Shown in pieces: positions 8,601 to 15,878 of a stretch of DNA of 64,000 nt; position 1 is the first letter of the stretch, and each line of letters begins with the position of its first letter. A model generated the notes under the pieces. The model was not told the DNA's origin. It did not search any database and was given only the letters and a program-made list of their open reading frames with translations. The stretch is from Pseudonocardia autotrophica (GTDB taxonomy: Bacteria > Actinomycetota > Actinomycetes > Mycobacteriales > Pseudonocardiaceae), in contig NZ_AP018920.1 in assembly GCF_003945385.1 (NCBI RefSeq), positions 2,480,001 to 2,544,000 of the forward strand. Reading direction: 5' to 3'. The position numbers and the translations under genes were made by a program.

Positions 8601-8655
8601 CACCCGGCGGGCCCGCGCCGTCGTCGAGCGGGTGTTCTACGGCTGGGAGGGCTGA
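5623..8655 (+). CDS. glnE: Bifunctional glutamine synthetase adenylyltransferase/adenylyl-removing enzyme
   Basis: A 1,010-aa GlnE that attaches AMP to, and removes it from, the regulatory tyrosine of GlnA1-type glutamine synthetase in response to PII and glutamine. Two nucleotidyltransferase domains are visible. The N-terminal (deadenylylating) one has IGLGKCGGRELNYVSDVDVV near residue 225, and the C-terminal (adenylylating) one has GMGRLGGGESSYGSDADVM near residue 727. Each is followed by a GlnD-PII-uridylyltransferase-like helical domain (LGRGGLRDVEF and LGLGGLADVEW). Start ATG 5623 is chosen; GTG 5620 directly before it is equally possible. The target GlnA1 gene is not in this window, and the nearby GlnA2-type enzyme lacks the modified loop. 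The 3' end overlaps the convergent MerR gene by 19 bases. Confidence 0.97.
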   Translation: MDRRTGTSLARLGLTGPGADATLRELGWWDGDAPVAGCEEIMWALARSPDPELALRAVERLAQTPPWPAVDRTLRTDRGLRGRLFATLGASTALGDHLITHPDRWELLADTPDRRNPPPDLARRTANLLRAVGADPSAPPPGTPGGARATLTGAEAVTALRSAYRDELLGLASADLAAVGDPALPVMEVDDVAAQLADLAEAALTAALAVAAAEQEPPDELRLAVIGLGKCGGRELNYVSDVDVVFVAEPGGELTQSATKLASRVMRVAGEACFEVDANLRPEGRQGALVRTLDGHITYYRRWAKTWEFQALLKARPIAGDPELGKAYVDALAPLVWQVSTRDDFVADVQAMRTRVVENIPSHQRERELKLGRGGLRDVEFAVQLLQLVHGRSDDTLHSGNTLHALAALAEGGYVGRDDGANLAASYRFLRLLEHRLQLQKLRRTHLLPAADDTDALRWLARSARIRADGRRDVVGVLVTEWQRNARRVSRLHEKLFYRPLLSAVSRLAGEEADAVLSPDAAKARLKALGWASPEGALGHLRGLTGGVSRAASIQRALLPVLLDELSHSPDPDRGLLAYRRVSEALAATPWYLRLLRDEGAVAQRLMTLLGTSALVPDLLQRAPEVLRMLATSSGVQSPELTRDPAEVSVALRTTVARQSSPEAAVASARSYRRHEMLRIACADLLGLVEVDAVFAALNSVNEAVIASTLDAVLRAEQERMAVLSVIGMGRLGGGESSYGSDADVMYVCAPAEGVSDHDAVRWATRVVEKVRRLLESPSPDPALPVDADLRPEGRSGPMVRTLASYREYYARWGEVWEAQALLRARPIAGDRMLGREFTAMIDPIRYPADGIAASSVAEIRRIKARVDAERLPRGADRSTHTKLGLGGLADVEWTVQLLQLQHAGDLPELRTTSTLDGLREAAEAGLIDDGDAQELEEGWRTATSARNAIMLVKGKPGDQLPRSGRELVAVAAALGYPAGGDPGVFLDDYRRITRRARAVVERVFYGWEG

Positions 8656-9566
8656 GCGCGCAGCGCGCGTGCCACCCACTCGAACGCCGGGATCGCCGGC
8701 TCCCGGGCGGGCCAGCCGTTGAGCGTGCCGAGCAGCGTCCAGTAGCGCTCGACACGCCGGTCGGAGAACAGCTCGATGGTCTCCGCCGTCCGGATCCGCT
8801 CGGCGGGGCCGAGCCCGTCGACATCGGGGATCCGGGCGAGCACGGCGGCACCCTCGGCGGACGCCGGGTCGATCCCCGCGGCCTCGGCACGCCCGGCGTG
8901 CTCGATCACGGCGGCCGGATCCAGCTGCCGGTGCTCGGCGGTGGCATCGGATCCGGCGACCGCCATCTCCCGGCAGCGGGCCCGGAAGCCGGGATCGGCG
9001 ACCAGCTCGGCGAGCTCCACCCACGCCCCGACCTGTTCGGGCGTCGGATCGTCGGGTAACTCGGACGGCAGCGCCCGCATCCCGGCGGCGATGCCGGCAC
9101 CCGGGGCGTCCGGGTCGGTTCCGGCGAAGGTCTCGGTCACGAACTCGTCGATCAGGTTCTGCCGCTGGGTGACGGACAGCCGGGCGAGATCGTTCATCAG
9201 GGTCACGGTCCTCTCATCGGGCTCGATGGGGTCGGTGGGGCCGGATGAGCCGGATCGCGCGAGCAGCACGCACACCGCGCGCTGCGCCTTCAGCTCGCGG
9301 ATCCGGCTCTCCAGCGCCCGCACGTGCGCCTGCGCCACCTCGCCGACCCCTCGGCGGCGGGACAGCACGGAACGCACGTCGTCCAGGCCCAGCCCCAGCT
9401 CGCGCAGGGTCCGGACCAGGTCGAGGCGGGCCACAGCGGCCGCGTCGTACACCCGGTGGCCCGAGACGCTCCGGTCGGAGGGCACCAGCCCCTCGTCCGA
9501 CCAGAAGCGGATCGTGCGTACCGACACCCCGGTCCGCCGGGCCAGCAGGCCGATCGTCAGGGACAC
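8637..9566 (-). CDS. MerR-family transcriptional regulator
   Basis: A 309-aa regulator with an N-terminal MerR winged helix: LTIGLLARRTGVSVRTIRFW, then SGHRVYD and LDLVRTLRELGLGLDDVRSV. A dimerisation helix follows, and then a long C-terminal helical domain of about 180 residues that lacks the cysteines of metal sensors. It probably senses an organic ligand or stress. GTG 9566 (VSLTIGLLARR) is chosen over upstream starts because MerR proteins begin just before this helix. It is transcribed divergently from the LLM oxidoreductase gene at 9635, and a perfect dyad lies between them. Its end overlaps the end of glnE by 19 bases on the opposite strand. Confidence 0.88.
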   Translation of the reverse strand: MSLTIGLLARRTGVSVRTIRFWSDEGLVPSDRSVSGHRVYDAAAVARLDLVRTLRELGLGLDDVRSVLSRRRGVGEVAQAHVRALESRIRELKAQRAVCVLLARSGSSGPTDPIEPDERTVTLMNDLARLSVTQRQNLIDEFVTETFAGTDPDAPGAGIAAGMRALPSELPDDPTPEQVGAWVELAELVADPGFRARCREMAVAGSDATAEHRQLDPAAVIEHAGRAEAAGIDPASAEGAAVLARIPDVDGLGPAERIRTAETIELFSDRRVERYWTLLGTLNGWPAREPAIPAFEWVARALRAQPSQP

Positions 9567-9615
9567 GGGATGATCTCCGGTGTGCGGTGCGGTCACGGAG
9601 GACAGCATCGCGGGT

Positions 9616-9628
9616 TCCAGTTACTGGA
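9616..9628. promoter_or_regulatory. MerR operator candidate (TCCAGT-T-ACTGGA)
   Basis: A perfect 13-base dyad, TCCAGTTACTGGA, lies in the 68-base divergent spacer between the MerR gene and the LLM oxidoreductase. The wider context GGTTCCAGTTACTGGAGG is typical of MerR-family sites. The right arm overlaps the ribosome site (CTGGAGG) of the oxidoreductase gene, so binding may also act as a roadblock. Recognition by this MerR is inferred. Confidence 0.55.
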
Positions 9629-9634
9629 GGTCAA

Positions 9635-10525
9635 GTGCGAATCGGATTCGGCCTGCCGCAGTTCGGTGCGGCCGCCGCCCGGGCCGACGAGACGATGCTG
9701 TTCGCGGCCGGGGCCGAGGAGCTCGGCGCGGCGAGCCTGTGGGCGGGGGACCGGCTGCTGACCGCGGTCGAGCCGTCGGTCGGCTACGGCGGCACCGACA
9801 CCGTTCCCGAGCAGTTCCGGGCCTCGCTCGATCCGCTCGGGCTGCTGACGGCGGCGGCCGCCGTCACCACCGGCGTGCAGCTGGGTACCAGCACGCTGAA
9901 CGCGCCGTGGTACCCGCCTGCGCTGCTCGCCCGGCACGCGCTCACCGTGGACCGGCTCTCCGGCGGGCGGCTGCTGCTGGGCCTGGGCACCGGCTGGTCA
10001 CCGGAGGAGTACGCCGCGGTCGGCGTGCCGATGGCACGCCGCGGGGACCGTCTCGACGAGGCACTCGAGGTGCTCGACGCCTGGTGGAACGACGATCCGG
10101 TCGCTCACGACGGTCCGGCGGCCACCATCGCGCCGTCGCACGTGCAGGTGAAGCCGCACGGCATCCCGGTGTACCTGGCCGGGTGGGCGCCACGGGCCCG
10201 CCGCCGGATCGCACTGCACGCCGACGGGTTCCTGCCCGTGGTGACACCACAGGTCCGGGACCTGAGCGCGGCCGTCTCGGCGCCGTGGGCGGAGCTGCGC
10301 GCCGCCGCGGCCGACGCCGGGCGCGACCCGGCCGGGATCGATGCCGTGCTGCGGATCAACCTGCCACCGGGATCGACCACCGCCGACGCGGCGGCGACGC
10401 TGCGCCGGGTCCGCGAGGACACCGCGGTCCCGCACGCCTTCGTCGACCTGATGTACCTGCCGGGCGCGGGCGCCGGCGGTGCGGACGCGCTGCGGGCCGT
10501 CGAGGAGATCCTGGCCGCCGTCTGA
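9635..10525 (+). CDS. LLM-class (F420-type) flavin oxidoreductase
   Basis: A 296-aa TIM-barrel luciferase-like monooxygenase, starting RIGFGLPQFG. It has the characteristic core LLTAAAAVTTGVQLGTSTL and the segment HALTVDRLSGGRLLLGLGTG, followed by WSPEEYAAVGVPMARR. Actinobacterial members with this pattern mostly use F420 as hydride carrier, although FMN cannot be excluded. GTG 9635 is set by a CTGGAGG ribosome site five bases upstream; the long open frame extending left to 9245 is antisense to the MerR gene. It is probably controlled by the divergent MerR through the dyad at 9616. The substrate is unknown. Confidence 0.85.
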   Translation: MRIGFGLPQFGAAAARADETMLFAAGAEELGAASLWAGDRLLTAVEPSVGYGGTDTVPEQFRASLDPLGLLTAAAAVTTGVQLGTSTLNAPWYPPALLARHALTVDRLSGGRLLLGLGTGWSPEEYAAVGVPMARRGDRLDEALEVLDAWWNDDPVAHDGPAATIAPSHVQVKPHGIPVYLAGWAPRARRRIALHADGFLPVVTPQVRDLSAAVSAPWAELRAAAADAGRDPAGIDAVLRINLPPGSTTADAAATLRRVREDTAVPHAFVDLMYLPGAGAGGADALRAVEEILAAV

Positions 10526-10555
10526 TCGGGTCACGCCCACTGGTTCACTGGTCGG

Positions 10556-11269
10556 GTGGCCCCCCTGGAGTTGATCACGCGAGGCTACGAGCTGGTCGCC
10601 GCCCGGCCCGCGTCCCTGCTGGCGGCGCTACTCGCGCTGGCGGTGGTGGCGTGGCGGCCGACCTGGCGGCTCACCCGGACCGCGGTGACGATCGCGCACG
10701 AGGGCGGGCACGCCCTGGTCGCGGTGTTGGTCGGCCGCGGACTGACCGGCATCCGGCTGCACGCGGACTCCTCCGGCGTCACCTACTCGACCGGTGCGGG
10801 GCGCGGGCCCGGGGTGGTTGCGATGTTCCTCGCCGGGTATCTCTTCCCACCGCTGCTCGGGCTCGGTGGTGCGGTGCTGGTGGGCGCCGACGCCGCCGGC
10901 GCGATGCTGTGGATCGGGACGGTGCTGCTCGCGGCGACGCTGCTGCAGATCCGCAACATCTACGGCGGGCTCGCGGTCGTCGCCACCGGCGCGCTGCTGG
11001 TACTGGTCGCGGTGCGGGCCGAGGAGGACCTGCGCACCGGGTTCGCCGCGGCGCTGAGCTGGTTCCTGCTCTTCGGCGGGGTGAAGGCGTGCGTCGAGCT
11101 GCGCCGCGGCCGGCGCGGCGGGCGGCTGCGTCACTCCGATGCCGACCGGCTCGCCGAGCTGACCCCGCTGTCCGGGGGCGCCTGGGCGGCGTTCTTCGTG
11201 CTCGCCTCGGTGCTGGCGACGGCGGCTGCCGGATGGGTGGTGTTCGCGCCGGGAGGTGCCCCGGCGTGA
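10556..11269 (+). CDS. M50-like (site-2 protease fold) membrane metallopeptidase
   Basis: A 237-aa integral membrane protein with about six hydrophobic segments. The zinc-binding motif HEGGH (HExxH) is near residue 47, directly after a membrane segment, as in M50B peptidases. A second candidate metal-ligand region, GVKACVEL, lies late in the protein. Small actinobacterial M50 proteins of this size are largely uncharacterised; intramembrane proteolysis is a family-level inference. GTG 10556 is the likely start, 30 bases after the LLM gene. It may be co-transcribed with that gene and with the following deazaflavin-dependent oxidoreductase gene, 13 bases downstream. Confidence 0.75.
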   Translation: MAPLELITRGYELVAARPASLLAALLALAVVAWRPTWRLTRTAVTIAHEGGHALVAVLVGRGLTGIRLHADSSGVTYSTGAGRGPGVVAMFLAGYLFPPLLGLGGAVLVGADAAGAMLWIGTVLLAATLLQIRNIYGGLAVVATGALLVLVAVRAEEDLRTGFAAALSWFLLFGGVKACVELRRGRRGGRLRHSDADRLAELTPLSGGAWAAFFVLASVLATAAAGWVVFAPGGAPA

Positions 11270-11282
11270 TGGGATCGCCGGC

Positions 11283-11705
11283 ATGGCAGAGGATTTCAAC
11301 AGTCGTGTGATCCGCGAGTTCCGGGAGAACGACGGCCGGGTGGGCGAGCCCTTCACCGGCCTGCCGATGGCACTGGTCCACCACGTGGGGGCGAGGAGCG
11401 GCACCGAACGCATCACCCCGCTGCGCTGGTTCGCCGACGGCGGGAGCTACGTGATCGTGGCGTCCAACGCGGGCGCGCCGGACCACCCGGCCTGGTACCA
11501 CAACCTGAAGGCGAACCCGGACACCGTCGTCGAGGTCTCGGACGGCGCGGGCCGGGTCGACACCGTCACGGTGCGCACGAGTGAGCTGACCGGCGAGCAC
11601 CGGGACCGGATCTGGACCCGGATCACCGACGACAACGAGGCGTTCGCCGAGTACGAGCGCCGGACCGACCGCACGATCCCGCTGCTGGCGCTCACCCCGC
11701 GCTGA
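11283..11705 (+). CDS. Deazaflavin (F420)-dependent nitroreductase-family protein
   Basis: A 140-aa protein of the split-barrel DDN family. Diagnostic segments are FNSRVIREFRENDGRVG near the start, then LVHHVGARSGTERITPL, and APDHPAWYHNLKANPDT in the middle. Mycobacterial DDN reduces quinones and activates nitroimidazoles with F420H2, and small homologues such as this one may be promiscuous quinone or enone reductases. It lies 13 bases after the M50 gene, so co-transcription is likely. The start is ATG 11283, where the family consensus begins. Confidence 0.88.
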   Translation: MAEDFNSRVIREFRENDGRVGEPFTGLPMALVHHVGARSGTERITPLRWFADGGSYVIVASNAGAPDHPAWYHNLKANPDTVVEVSDGAGRVDTVTVRTSELTGEHRDRIWTRITDDNEAFAEYERRTDRTIPLLALTPR

Positions 11706-11739
11706 GCATCCACGGACCGGTGATGGCAAGGTGCTGGAC

Positions 11740-12174
11740 ATGACGATCACCCTCGAGCAGGCACAGACCATCACGGCCGCGGCGTTGCAGCACGGCACCG
11801 AGCAGGGCTTCAACCCGCTGACGGTCGCGGTGCTCGACCCGGGTGGCGCCGTTGTCGCACTGGCCCGCCAGGACGGCTCCGGCTTCCTGCGGCCCGATCT
11901 CGCGATCGGCAAGGCCAGCGGGGTGCTGGCGCTGGGGATGACCAACCGCGCCATCGCGGCTCGGGCGGCCGACTCGCCGGAGTTCTTCACCTCGGTCGCC
12001 AACCTGGCCGGCGGAAAGATCCTCTCCGTGCCGGGCGGTGTGTTCGTGAAGGACGAGTCCGGTGCGCTGCTCGGTGCGGTCGGCGTGACCGGTGACGCCT
12101 CGCTGAACGACGAGGCGGCCGCGCTGGCCGGGATCGAGGCCGCCGGGCTGGTCGCCGTCACCGGCGCCGAGTAG
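11740..12174 (+). CDS. GlcG/HbpS-family heme-binding-type protein
   Basis: A 144-aa GlcG/HbpS (DUF336) domain. LTVAVLDPGGAVVALARQDG and the later GGVFVKDESGALLGAVGVTG are the two conserved strands. HbpS in Streptomyces binds heme and modulates a redox two-component system, while GlcG-type members are cytoplasmic and of unclear role. No signal peptide is visible here, so a cytoplasmic GlcG-like role is more likely. ATG 11740 is preferred over GTG 11731 because homologues begin MTITLEQA. A strong hairpin terminator follows at 12200. Confidence 0.8.
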   Translation: MTITLEQAQTITAAALQHGTEQGFNPLTVAVLDPGGAVVALARQDGSGFLRPDLAIGKASGVLALGMTNRAIAARAADSPEFFTSVANLAGGKILSVPGGVFVKDESGALLGAVGVTGDASLNDEAAALAGIEAAGLVAVTGAE

Positions 12175-12199
12175 GACGGGCGGCCCCGAACGAGCCGCA

Positions 12200-12227
12200 C
12201 CCCCGGGCGACTAGGTCAGCCCGGGGG
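12200..12227 (+). terminator. Hairpin terminator after the GlcG/HbpS gene
   Basis: CCCCCGGGC and GCCCGGGGG form a 9-bp all-GC stem with a 10-base loop, 26 bases after the stop at 12174. There is no T-run, as is usual for high-GC actinobacteria. The rest of 12228-12469 shows no gene. Confidence 0.65.
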
Positions 12228-12469
12228 CGCGGAGGGGACACGATCCTGCCGCCGAGGAAGGATCGTGCACGTGCGTGGGCACGCGCACTCGTGGAGTAGC
12301 GCGTGCGGGTCATCGCGTGGTGGTGGCCGGGACGTACGCCGGCGGTCCGTCACGTTCGTGGTCAGGCCGGTACAGCCGTCACGCGGTGTGACGTGGAACA
12401 CGGTACCTGCGAGTCAACCAGTGGCTCGGCTCTCTGTCAACGTCTCCGCTCACGCGGTTCGCGAGCGGA

Positions 12470-13555
12470 TCACTGGACCGATTCTGCGTCCACGCTACCG
12501 CGGGCGGTCCGGACGAGTTCGGGGTGGTGCCGGATCGCGACCTCGGGATGTGAACGCAACCATCCCTTGAGCGCGTTGTCCCCGAACCGCGGCAGCAGCG
12601 CGTTCTGCGCCGTCTCGTGCACGCCGGGCGCCTGTGCCGCCAGGTCGGCGGGCAGCGGCACCGGATCGAGTCGGGCGTCGAGCCGGGGGGACCAGAAGAA
12701 CCCGACCGACTGCCGGGTGGTGCCGGGCCCGCAGGCCAGCACCCGGTGCGGGGTCGCGACCAGGTAGCCGTCGGTCGCGACCTCCAGCATCTCGCCGACG
12801 TTGATCACCAGCGAGTCCCCGTGCGGTGGCACGTCCACCCAGTCCGAGCCGGGAGGGCGCGCCTGGAGCCCGGCGGCCGGGCCCTCCGGGTCCTGCAGCA
12901 GCAGGGTGAGGAATCCCCAGTCGGCGTGCGGCCCGACACCCTGTGCGTCCGGTGTGAGCGTCTCGCCCGCCGGCGGGCCGACGTACCGGATGACCTTGCC
13001 GAACCAGTGCGGCTCACCGGTGAACAGCGGATCGAAGTGGTCCTCGGGCAGTCCGAGCCCGGCCGCGAGTGCCCGGGTCAGCTCGGTGGCGACCCGCGAC
13101 ATCAGATCGGCCCAGTCGTGCGCCCGTTCGCGCAGCTGCGGGACGGTGTCGTCCGGCCACCGGTTGGGGCCCTCGAGCAGCTGGTAGGGCTCGTCCCACT
13201 CGGCGCGCGGCCGGGCCGGGAGCTCCGGGCCGAAGTCGATCTGCTCGCGGGCGTCCGGCCGGCCGGCGGTGATCTCGTGACCCAGCCGGGTGTAGCCGCG
13301 GAAGTGCGGGGACTCCCGGTTGTCCAGCGCCAGGCGCTGCTCGGGCGGCAGATCGAAGAACGCGCCCGCCGCCGCCATCAGCTCCGCGACCTGGCCGGGG
13401 GCCACGCCGAAGCCGTGCAGCCGCAGGAACCCGATCCGGTGCAGTGCGTCCCGCAGCGCGTCGGTGAACGCGGGGTCGAAGCTCCCGTCCGGTCGGCGTG
13501 CGCGGTCCAGTCGCAACGTCGGGACGGGGTCGTTCGCGGTGGTCAGCCCGGTCAT
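12470..13555 (-). CDS. 2-oxoglutarate/Fe(II) oxygenase, isopenicillin-N-synthase-like
   Basis: A 361-aa non-heme iron oxygenase. The N-terminal DIOX_N segment (ALHRIGFLRLHGFGV) precedes the jelly roll with the iron ligands HxD in GVGPHADWGFLTLLLQD and the distal His in YLVATPHRVL, and then the 2-oxoglutarate-binding RxS (RQSVGFFW). It would hydroxylate or oxidise a small molecule with O2. The substrate is unknown, and no natural-product genes adjoin it. ATG 13555 is chosen over an upstream Met because the upstream residues lack family character. Confidence 0.88.
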   Translation of the reverse strand: MTGLTTANDPVPTLRLDRARRPDGSFDPAFTDALRDALHRIGFLRLHGFGVAPGQVAELMAAAGAFFDLPPEQRLALDNRESPHFRGYTRLGHEITAGRPDAREQIDFGPELPARPRAEWDEPYQLLEGPNRWPDDTVPQLRERAHDWADLMSRVATELTRALAAGLGLPEDHFDPLFTGEPHWFGKVIRYVGPPAGETLTPDAQGVGPHADWGFLTLLLQDPEGPAAGLQARPPGSDWVDVPPHGDSLVINVGEMLEVATDGYLVATPHRVLACGPGTTRQSVGFFWSPRLDARLDPVPLPADLAAQAPGVHETAQNALLPRFGDNALKGWLRSHPEVAIRHHPELVRTARGSVDAESVQ

Positions 13556-13775
13556 GGCCACCATCCTCCCCGGTCCGCGCATCCGGGACGACCCTCATAT
13601 CGATCCGGGGACCCCGGATCGGGTGTGCCGGGGCGTTTCCTGCATGCCGGGGCCTGTGCGGAGGTTTACGCTCGGCAACGTTTCGATCGGCGTTCCACTG
13701 GTCACTCCATGGCAGCTTGGACCAGTGATCATCCTGGTCTGCCACAGGGGCAGATCGGCAAGGGGAGGACTGAAA

Positions 13776-14042
13776 ATGGGCATCATCGGATGGATCGTGC
13801 TGGGACTGCTCGCAGGGGCGATCGCCAAGGCGATTATGCCGGGCAAGGACCCGGGTGGCATCTTCGTGACCCTCGGCATCGGCGTGGCTGGTGCGCTCGT
13901 CGGCGGGTTCCTGGGCAGCGCGATCTTCGGCATCGGTTTGGACACTTTCTGGAGCTTCCAGACCTGGATCGTTGCGATCCTCGGCTCATTGCTCCTGCTG
14001 GGTATCTACCGGGTCGTGGTCGGACGTCGCGTCAAGGCCTGA
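13776..14042 (+). CDS. GlsB/YeaQ/YmgE-family stress membrane protein
   Basis: An 88-aa membrane protein with three hydrophobic helices and the family's glycine-rich pattern: GIIGWIVLGLLAGAIAKAI, then PGGIFVTLGIGVAGALVGG and a final ILGSLLLLGIYRVV. Members (the former transglycosylase-associated proteins) rise in general stress; the molecular role is unknown. The ribosome site GGGGAGGA at 13761-13768 sets ATG 13776. It stands alone between the divergent oxygenase and the siderophore block, with a hairpin terminator at 14068. Confidence 0.9.
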   Translation: MGIIGWIVLGLLAGAIAKAIMPGKDPGGIFVTLGIGVAGALVGGFLGSAIFGIGLDTFWSFQTWIVAILGSLLLLGIYRVVVGRRVKA

Positions 14043-14067
14043 CGCCAGACGCACCTCCCAGCTCATT

Positions 14068-14098
14068 CGGCGCCGTCCGGCTCTGCCGGGCGGCGCCG
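14068..14098 (+). terminator. Hairpin terminator after the GlsB-type gene
   Basis: CGGCGCCGTCCGG and CCGGGCGGCGCCG form a 13-bp stem with one mismatch and a CTCTG loop, 26 bases after the stop at 14042. It insulates the siderophore block that begins about 190 bases later. Confidence 0.7.
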
Positions 14099-14197
14099 AG
14101 GTGTGTCCGGGGTCGGTCGACGTCCGGACCGGTCCGGGGGAGGGATCCCGAACTTCCGAGTTCGTCACTCCGACGCCGTGATCCACCTATCACCGGA

Positions 14198-14216
14198 TTG
14201 GCCTAACTAAACCTGA
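14198..14216 (+). promoter_or_regulatory. Iron-box-like sequence upstream of the siderophore genes
   Basis: TTGGCCTAACTAAACCTGA agrees with the IdeR/DtxR consensus (TTAGGTTAGGCTAACCTAA) at about 11 of 19 positions, including the right half AACCT and the TTxG start. A second partial palindrome, TTAGGGTTCCCTA, lies at 14229-14241. With five iron-siderophore genes downstream, IdeR-type iron repression is the natural expectation, although the match is imperfect. Confidence 0.45.
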
Positions 14217-14287
14217 CCACATGAGAGCTTAGGGTTCCCTACGTCAAGCACAGTGTCACAGCGTCTCGCTCTCTGGAGTTGCAACTG

Positions 14288-14524
14288 ATGTCGACGAACC
14301 CGTTTGACGACGAGGACGGCGAGTTCCACGCCCTCGTGAACGACGAGGGCCAGTACTCGCTCTGGCCGACGTTCGCCGAGGTCCCGTCCGGCTGGACCGT
14401 GGCGTACGGCCCCGGCCCCCGGCAGGACGTGCTCGACCACATCGAGCAGGTATGGACCGACATGCGCCCGAGAAGTCTGGTCGAGCGGATGGAGCGCGAC
14501 GCGGGCGAGCACGCCGGTGGGTGA
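14288..14524 (+). CDS. mbtH: MbtH-like NRPS partner protein
   Basis: A 78-aa MbtH-family protein. It has the invariant [20 protein letters not shown] start, the tryptophans of [13 protein letters not shown], and the WTDMRPRSL end. MbtH proteins bind and activate adenylation domains of non-ribosomal peptide synthetases. No such synthetase lies in this window, so its partner must be encoded elsewhere. ATG 14288 follows a CTGGAG ribosome site; an upstream in-frame TTG at 14279 is less likely. The stop overlaps the start of the next gene by 8 bases, which indicates coupling. Confidence 0.95.
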   Translation: MSTNPFDDEDGEFHALVNDEGQYSLWPTFAEVPSGWTVAYGPGPRQDVLDHIEQVWTDMRPRSLVERMERDAGEHAGG

Positions 14525-15821
14525 GATCGGCGGCGCCGGGCCGATCCTCGACGTCGTCGGGATCGGTTTCGGGCCGGGAAACCTCGCACTGGCCGTCGCC
14601 GCGACCGAGCACGCCGAGCCGCTCTCGGTCCGCTTCCTCGAACGCCAGGCCCGGTTCGGGTGGCACGGCGGGATGCTGATCCCGGGCGCCCGGATGCAGG
14701 TCAACTTCGTGAAGGACCTCGCGACGGTCCGTAACCCGAGCAGCAGCTTCGGGTTCCTCAACTATCTCGCGGACCGGGGGAGGCTGATCGACTTCCTCAA
14801 CCGGCAGACGTTCTTCCCGACCCGGCTGGAGTACCACGACTACCTCGGCTGGGCGGCGGCCCGGCTCGACGACGTCGTGGACTACGGCACCGAGGTCACC
14901 GCGGTCCGCCCCGCCGGGCCGGTACTGGAGATCGAGGCCCGCCGGGCCGGTGCCGTCGTCCGCTACCGCGCCCGCGCGGTGGTGATCGCGACCGGGCTGG
15001 CCCCGCACCTGCCCGACGGCGTCACCCTCGGCGACCGGGTCTGGCACAACCGCGACCTGGTCCCGAACGTCGAGCGGCTCGTCGCCGACCTCGGGGACGA
15101 CGCACGCCGGTTCGTGGTCGTGGGCGCCGGGCAGAGCGCGGCCGAGTCGGTCGAGTACCTGCACCGCAGCTTCCCCGGCGCGCAGGTGCACGCGGTGTTC
15201 GGACGCTGGGGCTACAGCCCGGCCGACGACAGCCCCTTCGCCAACCGGGTGTTCGACCCGGACGCGGTGGACGACTTCCACCGCAGCACCCCCGAACTCC
15301 GGCAGCGGATCACCGAGCGGCACCGCAACACCAACTACTCGGTGGTCGATCCGGACCTGATCGGCGAGCTGTACGAGACGCACTACGCCGAGCGGGTCGC
15401 CGGGCGTGAACGCCTGCACTTCCACCGGATGAGCGAGGTCGTCGCGCTGGCCGCGAACGAGCGCGGCGCCGATGTGACCGTCCGCTCGGGGGTGGACGGC
15501 GTGGTCTCGGACCTGCGGGCGGACGCGGTCGTCTTCGCCACCGGATACCGCTCCGGGGACCCGGCCCGGTTCCTCGGGGGCGGGCTCACGGTGCACCGGG
15601 ACGAGTGCGGCCGGATCCCGATCGGCCGGAACTACCGGCTGCCGGTGCGCGGTACCGATGCCCCGGTGTTCGTCCAGGGTGCGACCGAGCACACCCACGG
15701 ACTGGCGTCCACGCTGCTGTCGAACGTCGCCGTCCGCAGCGGCGAGATCCTCGATGCGGTGCTCGACCTGCGGGGCACCGCGGGATCCGGCATCCGGCCC
15801 GCCCGTGCGCTCGCCGTCTGA
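14517..15821 (+). CDS. L-ornithine/L-lysine N-hydroxylase (siderophore)
   Basis: A 434-aa class B flavin monooxygenase of the IucD/PvdA/SidA family. It N-hydroxylates the side-chain amine of ornithine or lysine to make hydroxamate iron ligands. The FAD motif is [17 protein letters not shown] near residue 13. [19 protein letters not shown] is the family's substrate-side loop. [16 protein letters not shown] near 200 binds NADPH, and [10 protein letters not shown] is the late FATGY motif. The HFL-type loop and [10 protein letters not shown] fit ornithine hydroxylases, so ornithine is the better guess. It overlaps mbtH by 8 bases, and a 57-base gap separates it from the isochorismate synthase gene. 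Confidence 0.93.
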   Translation: MGEIGGAGPILDVVGIGFGPGNLALAVAATEHAEPLSVRFLERQARFGWHGGMLIPGARMQVNFVKDLATVRNPSSSFGFLNYLADRGRLIDFLNRQTFFPTRLEYHDYLGWAAARLDDVVDYGTEVTAVRPAGPVLEIEARRAGAVVRYRARAVVIATGLAPHLPDGVTLGDRVWHNRDLVPNVERLVADLGDDARRFVVVGAGQSAAESVEYLHRSFPGAQVHAVFGRWGYSPADDSPFANRVFDPDAVDDFHRSTPELRQRITERHRNTNYSVVDPDLIGELYETHYAERVAGRERLHFHRMSEVVALAANERGADVTVRSGVDGVVSDLRADAVVFATGYRSGDPARFLGGGLTVHRDECGRIPIGRNYRLPVRGTDAPVFVQGATEHTHGLASTLLSNVAVRSGEILDAVLDLRGTAGSGIRPARALAV

Positions 15822-15878
15822 GCGGCCGCCGGCCCACGTCGCCGGCCACCGGCCCACCGGGGAAGGAGACCCGCTCCC

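Noticed and set aside
14229..14241. TTAGGGTTCCCTA as the main iron box of the siderophore genes
   Set aside because: Half-site spacing is too short for an IdeR/DtxR site; the sequence at 14198-14216 fits better.
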